Assembly (NCBI GenBank): GCA_965198325.1
Contig: CBDAPE010000017.1
Coordinates: 496,001-560,000 of the forward strand
DNA length: 64,000 bases
Direction: 5' to 3'
From: CBDAPE01 sp965198325
GTDB taxonomy: Bacteria > Pseudomonadota > Alphaproteobacteria > UBA828 > JAPUJA01
In this document: positions 61,371 to 64,000 of the stretch, piece by piece
Position numbering within the stretch: the stretch's first letter is position 1
Layout: the number at the start of each line of letters is the position of its first letter
The notes under the pieces: generated by a model
Told to the model about the DNA's origin: nothing
The model's database searches: none
The model's input: the letters and a program-made list of their open reading frames with translations, nothing else
Made by a program: the position numbers and the translations under genes

Positions 61371-61658
61371 GTGATTTCACTGCCGCCCCTCGACTGCCTG
61401 AGATTCTTCGAAGCGGCCGCCCGGCTGCGCAGCTTCGCCCATGCCGGCGAGGAGCTCGGCGTCACCCCGCCCGCCGTCGCCCACCGCATCCGCATGCTCG
61501 AAAAGCATCTCGGCGCCGCGCTGTTCGAGCGGGGCCGCCGCAGCGTGCGCCTCAACCGCAGGGGACGGGCCTATTACGAGGAGGTCCGGCGCATCCTGCT
61601 GGACATAGACGAGACCACCGCGCGCCACGCCGACGGCCGGCGGTTCCGGGGGCGCTAG
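61371..61658 (+). pseudogene. LysR-type regulator, N-terminal fragment
   Basis: 95 residues from GTG 61371: PPLDCLRFFEAAARLRSFAHAGEELGVTPPAVAHRIRMLEKHLGAALFERG, the winged HTH of a GcvA-like LysR protein, then RRSVRLNRRGRAYYEEVRRILLDID. The frame stops before the linker and the whole effector domain is missing. It is strikingly similar to the N-terminus of the complete LysR gene at 61851, so it looks like a partial duplicate. Confidence 0.7.
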
Positions 61659-61850
61659 GAGGGTTCGCCGCTCCGGCCCGGAGCCCCCGTCGACCGGATT
61701 CGGGAACGACCGGATTCGTGCATTGGAAAAGCGGGAGTCGCCGGGGAGTGCGCACGGTCGGGCACGCTCATCGCCCGCCCCGGCTTGTTTCCGGCGCGCC
61801 GATGTGAGATGACATAATCAGGCTTTATCATTGGCCTATGGACTGCCGCC

Positions 61851-62786
61851 GTGCTCGATCTTCCCCCGCTCGACAGCCTGCGCTTCTTCGAGGCCGCCGC
61901 CCGGCACGAGAGCTTCGTGCTGGCGGGCAAGGAGCTCGGCGTGACCGCCGCCGCGGTCGGCCACCGCATCCGCGGCCTGGAGGGCCATCTCGGCGCCGCG
62001 CTGTTCGAGCGCAGGCGCCGCAGCGTCCACCTCAACCGCCGCGGCCGGGCCTATCTGAAGGAGGTGCAGCGCATCCTGGCCGAGGTGCACGGCGCCTCCG
62101 AGCAGCAGCGCACGACGCCGCGCCGGGTGCGCATCGTGTCGGTGGAGGCGGTGGCCGAGAAGTGGCTGGTGCCCCGGCTCGCCTCGTTCAGGGCGGCCTG
62201 GCCCGGCATCGCCATCGAGGTAGAGACCGACCACAGGGGCGTGGATCCGTCGCGGCGCGACTTCGACGCCTGGCTCGCCTATTCGGGCGAGACCTCGGCG
62301 CCCCGCCCGCTGGCCCGTCGCGAGGAGACGCTGCTCGAAGAGACCCTCTACGAGGAGGCGCTGCTGCCGGTGTGCAGCCCGGCGCTGCTTGCCGCGCGCG
62401 GCCGGCCCCGGAGCCCGGCCGCGCTGCGCGACTGGCCGCTGCTCTACGACCTCGGCTGGGACGCCGACTGGTCCTACTGGTTCGCCCGCCAGGGCCACCC
62501 CACCCCGGACCTCTCGCGGGCCTCGGGCTTCCGCCTCTACTCGATGCTGATCCAGGCCGCGGCCAGCGGGCTCGGCGCCGCCATCGGGCGCCCGATGCTG
62601 ATCGCGAAGGAGCTGGAGAACCGGGCCCTGGTGCCGCTCTTCGACCGCCAGGAGGAGGCACCCGAGCGCTGCTGCCTGATCACCACCGCCGCCTCGCGGA
62701 AGCGGCCCGAGCTGCGGGCGTTCCGCGAATGGATCCTGCGCGAGGCCAGCGCGGCGCTGTCGCCCGCAGCCCCCGGCTTCCCCTGA
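61851..62786 (+). CDS. LysR family transcriptional regulator (GcvA-like)
   Basis: A 311-residue full-length LysR protein from GTG 61851. The HTH (LPPLDSLRFFEAAARHESFVLAGKELGVTAAAVGHRIRGLEGHLGAALFERRRRSV) is followed by a type-2 periplasmic-binding-like effector domain (residues 90-300; VSVEAVAEKWLVPRLASFRAAWP). The GcvA-type HTH suggests control of amino-acid or one-carbon genes. The truncated PLP-enzyme gene lies convergently downstream. Its GC content is very high. Confidence 0.85.
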   Translation: MLDLPPLDSLRFFEAAARHESFVLAGKELGVTAAAVGHRIRGLEGHLGAALFERRRRSVHLNRRGRAYLKEVQRILAEVHGASEQQRTTPRRVRIVSVEAVAEKWLVPRLASFRAAWPGIAIEVETDHRGVDPSRRDFDAWLAYSGETSAPRPLARREETLLEETLYEEALLPVCSPALLAARGRPRSPAALRDWPLLYDLGWDADWSYWFARQGHPTPDLSRASGFRLYSMLIQAAASGLGAAIGRPMLIAKELENRALVPLFDRQEEAPERCCLITTAASRKRPELRAFREWILREASAALSPAAPGFP

Positions 62787-62805
62787 CCCAGGGCGCCGCG
62801 TTCCG

Positions 62806-63336
62806 TCAGGGACCGCGTCCCTCCGGCGCCTGCGACAGCCAGCACCCGAGACTCTCGGCATAGGCGAAGAGCGCCGGCTGGCCGCCGGTGTGTACGAACA
62901 GCACCCGGCTGCCCGGAGCGATCCGCCCCGAGCGCACGTGGTCAATCAATCCCGCCATCGCCTTTGCCGTGTAGACCGGGTCGAGCAGCAGCCCCTCGTG
63001 GCACGCTGCCAGCGCCATCGCCTCGCGCACCGGTTCGTTGAGCCGGCCATAGCCGGGCGCCAGCACCGCGTCCGACACCTCGACGTCGCCCGCATCGAAC
63101 GCGTCCGGGCGGTCGATCATCGCGGCGAGCTCGCCCGCCACCCGCGCCACCCGGGCGGCCTGGCTCGCGGCGTCGCGGCGCACGCAGATGCCGAGCACCG
63201 GGATCCGCTCGCCCAGCGCCCGCAGGCCCACCAGCAGCCCGGCATGGGTGAGCGCGCTCCCCGAGGCGCACACCACGGCGTCGAAGCCGACGCCGAGAGT
63301 CCGCGCCTGGTCCGCCGGGCTTTCGCGGTCGCGCCA
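62806..63336 (-). pseudogene. D-cysteine desulfhydrase / ACC deaminase family enzyme, 5' truncated
   Basis: The C-terminal half of a PLP-dependent enzyme of the ACC deaminase / D-cysteine desulfhydrase family: QARTLGVGFDAVVCASGSALTHAGLLVGL, then GYGRLNEPVREAMALAACHEGLLLDPVYTAKAMAGLI and VLFVHTGGQPALFAY (the typical LDPVYTGKA and HTGG blocks). The frame is intact to about 63336 but the first half, with the PLP lysine, is gone. The break coincides with the start of the second 141-bp repeat copy, implicating recombination there. Confidence 0.75.
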
Positions 63337-63463
63337 TGCGACAGCTCAAGATCATCGCATCTCGTCATCGACTGGACGTTCTTCGGCGCAACCAGCCAAG
63401 CCAATCGCTGGGGTGCCTTGAATACCAGGGTTTCTGCCCCGGATGGAATAAATGGAAGGGACA
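63323..63463 (+). repeat. 141-bp direct repeat, copy B
   Basis: The partner of 60789-60929. Its left end coincides with the truncation of the PLP-enzyme gene and its right end is 28 bases from the LexA box of imuA. The pair brackets 2.4 kb of LysR and PLP-enzyme sequence. Confidence 0.8.
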
Positions 63464-63490
63464 ATTGACGAAACCTTGCTGGGGATGATA

Positions 63491-63505
63491 GAACAAATAG
63501 AGAAC
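63491..63505 (+). promoter_or_regulatory. LexA (SOS) box
   Basis: GAACAAATAGAGAAC is a perfect GAAC-N7-GAAC, the alphaproteobacterial LexA operator, 18 bases before the GTG start of the imuA-like gene. This predicts DNA-damage-inducible expression. Confidence 0.85.
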
Positions 63506-63522
63506 ATATGGAAGGAGCCATC

Positions 63523-64000
63523 GTGTCGTGCCTCGACATCTACCCCGCATCCCATATGGAACGCCCAAGCTTCCGCCTGCAAGCGGAGCCCGCACCGGCC
63601 ATGCTTTCGGAGGTTTTTGCCGAGACCCCCATGGACGGAGCCGTGACAGGGTTCGTCCTGGCCCAACTCGGACCGGGCTGCAAGCCGGTGCTCTGGGTGC
63701 AGGACCGGATGTCGCGGCGCGAGGCGGGATGGCCGTGCCTGGCGGGCATACGTCCGGGCGTGGACGTGCTCAAGGTCGATGTGCCGAGCGCCCGGGGCTC
63801 ACTTTGGACGGCCGAACAGGGGCTGGACTGCCCGTCTTTCAGCGCCGTGATCGTCGAGATTTGGGGAGATCCCCCCGCCGTGGATTTCACGGCGAGCAAA
63901 CGCTTGGCGCTGCGCTCGGAGGCCCACGGTGTCCCTTGCTGGCTCCTGCGCCGGTTCGCGCAACCCAATCTCAGCGCCGCGCGCGAGCGTTGGCGTGTCG
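63523..64000 (+). CDS. imuA: ImuA-like translesion synthesis accessory protein, cut by the window edge
   Basis: At least 159 residues from GTG 63523, with a GGAAGGAG site 6 bases upstream; no stop before the window ends. The sequence (AMLSEVFAETPMDGAVTGFVLAQLG, VLWVQDRMSRREAGWPCLAGI, VPCWLLRRFAQPNLSAARERWRV) fits the ImuA family, RecA-like proteins that act with ImuB and DnaE2 in error-prone repair. The RecA-like nucleotide-binding motif is not obvious, as in alphaproteobacterial ImuA. imuB and dnaE2 would be expected just outside the window. The LexA box supports the assignment. Confidence 0.8.
   Translation, partial: MSCLDIYPASHMERPSFRLQAEPAPAMLSEVFAETPMDGAVTGFVLAQLGPGCKPVLWVQDRMSRREAGWPCLAGIRPGVDVLKVDVPSARGSLWTAEQGLDCPSFSAVIVEIWGDPPAVDFTASKRLALRSEAHGVPCWLLRRFAQPNLSAARERWRV

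Noticed and set aside
1..64000. tRNA, rRNA, tmRNA or riboswitch
   Set aside because: No cloverleaf-type GTTCRANYC context or conserved RNA motif was recognised by eye; a covariance-model scan would be needed to exclude small RNAs.

Overview
The window looks like a GC-rich alphaproteobacterial chromosome, possibly Rhodospirillales-like. The evidence is the protein families present, a perfect GAAC-N7-GAAC LexA box (the alphaproteobacterial SOS operator) in front of an imuA-type gene at the right edge, and an aprM-aprB-aprA gene order. No rRNA, tRNA or CRISPR array was recognised. The assignment to a taxon is inference.

The most striking region is 319-6084: a head-to-tail run of twelve GFA (glutathione-dependent formaldehyde-activating / CENP-V type zinc) genes carrying thirteen GFA domains. 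One gene is a two-domain fusion and two adjacent copies are broken. Many neighbours overlap by ATGA or GTGA, so the run looks like one translationally coupled operon built by repeated duplication. A fourteenth, divergent GFA gene lies at 15805-16284. The same strand continues with two YlbE/AllG-like DUF1116 paralogues (6175, 11826). They bracket a Rieske oxygenase (with a premature TAG), a MetX-like alpha/beta hydrolase, a secreted metallophosphoesterase and a formyltransferase. A thioredoxin/NHL protein follows.

14.8-24 kb: an M19 dipeptidase paired with the extra GFA gene, a TIGR02186 + TSUP exporter pair, then a dissimilatory sulfite-to-sulfate module (aprM-aprB-aprA, divergent from sat) and a second metallophosphoesterase. 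24-28 kb: receiver-only response regulators. One is split by an IS1380-family element and one is frameshifted, with a 172-bp MITE-like element between the surviving pair. 28-37 kb: catabolic genes (PRISE-type reductase, Gct-type CoA-transferase, agmatinase-family enzyme, haloalkane dehalogenase, class II aldolase, cupin, HD protein, sarcosine/dimethylglycine-dehydrogenase-like flavoprotein). 37.3-41.5 kb: a phage-like patch (XRE regulator, unknown ORFs, a frameshifted tail-fibre-like gene). 41.6-46.9 kb: a complete dipeptide-type ABC transporter. 47-53 kb: a hybrid histidine kinase, a cobalt-type nitrile hydratase operon and a DMT exporter. 53-56.8 kb: a polyamine-type ABC transporter whose binding protein has lost its N-terminus. 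57-64 kb: bactofilin with a UPF0149-like partner, an IS with perfect terminal repeats, duplicated LysR sequence, a truncated PLP-enzyme gene, a 141-bp repeat pair, and the SOS-controlled imuA.

Two themes recur. One is one-carbon/formaldehyde chemistry: the GFA array, a formyltransferase, and two candidate demethylating enzymes (the Rieske protein and the GcvT-type flavoprotein). The other is gene decay: about ten genes are frameshifted, nonsense-mutated, truncated or split by an IS, alongside two IS elements and short repeats. Either the genome is eroding, as in host-associated or recently relaxed lineages, or some of the single-base lesions are assembly errors.
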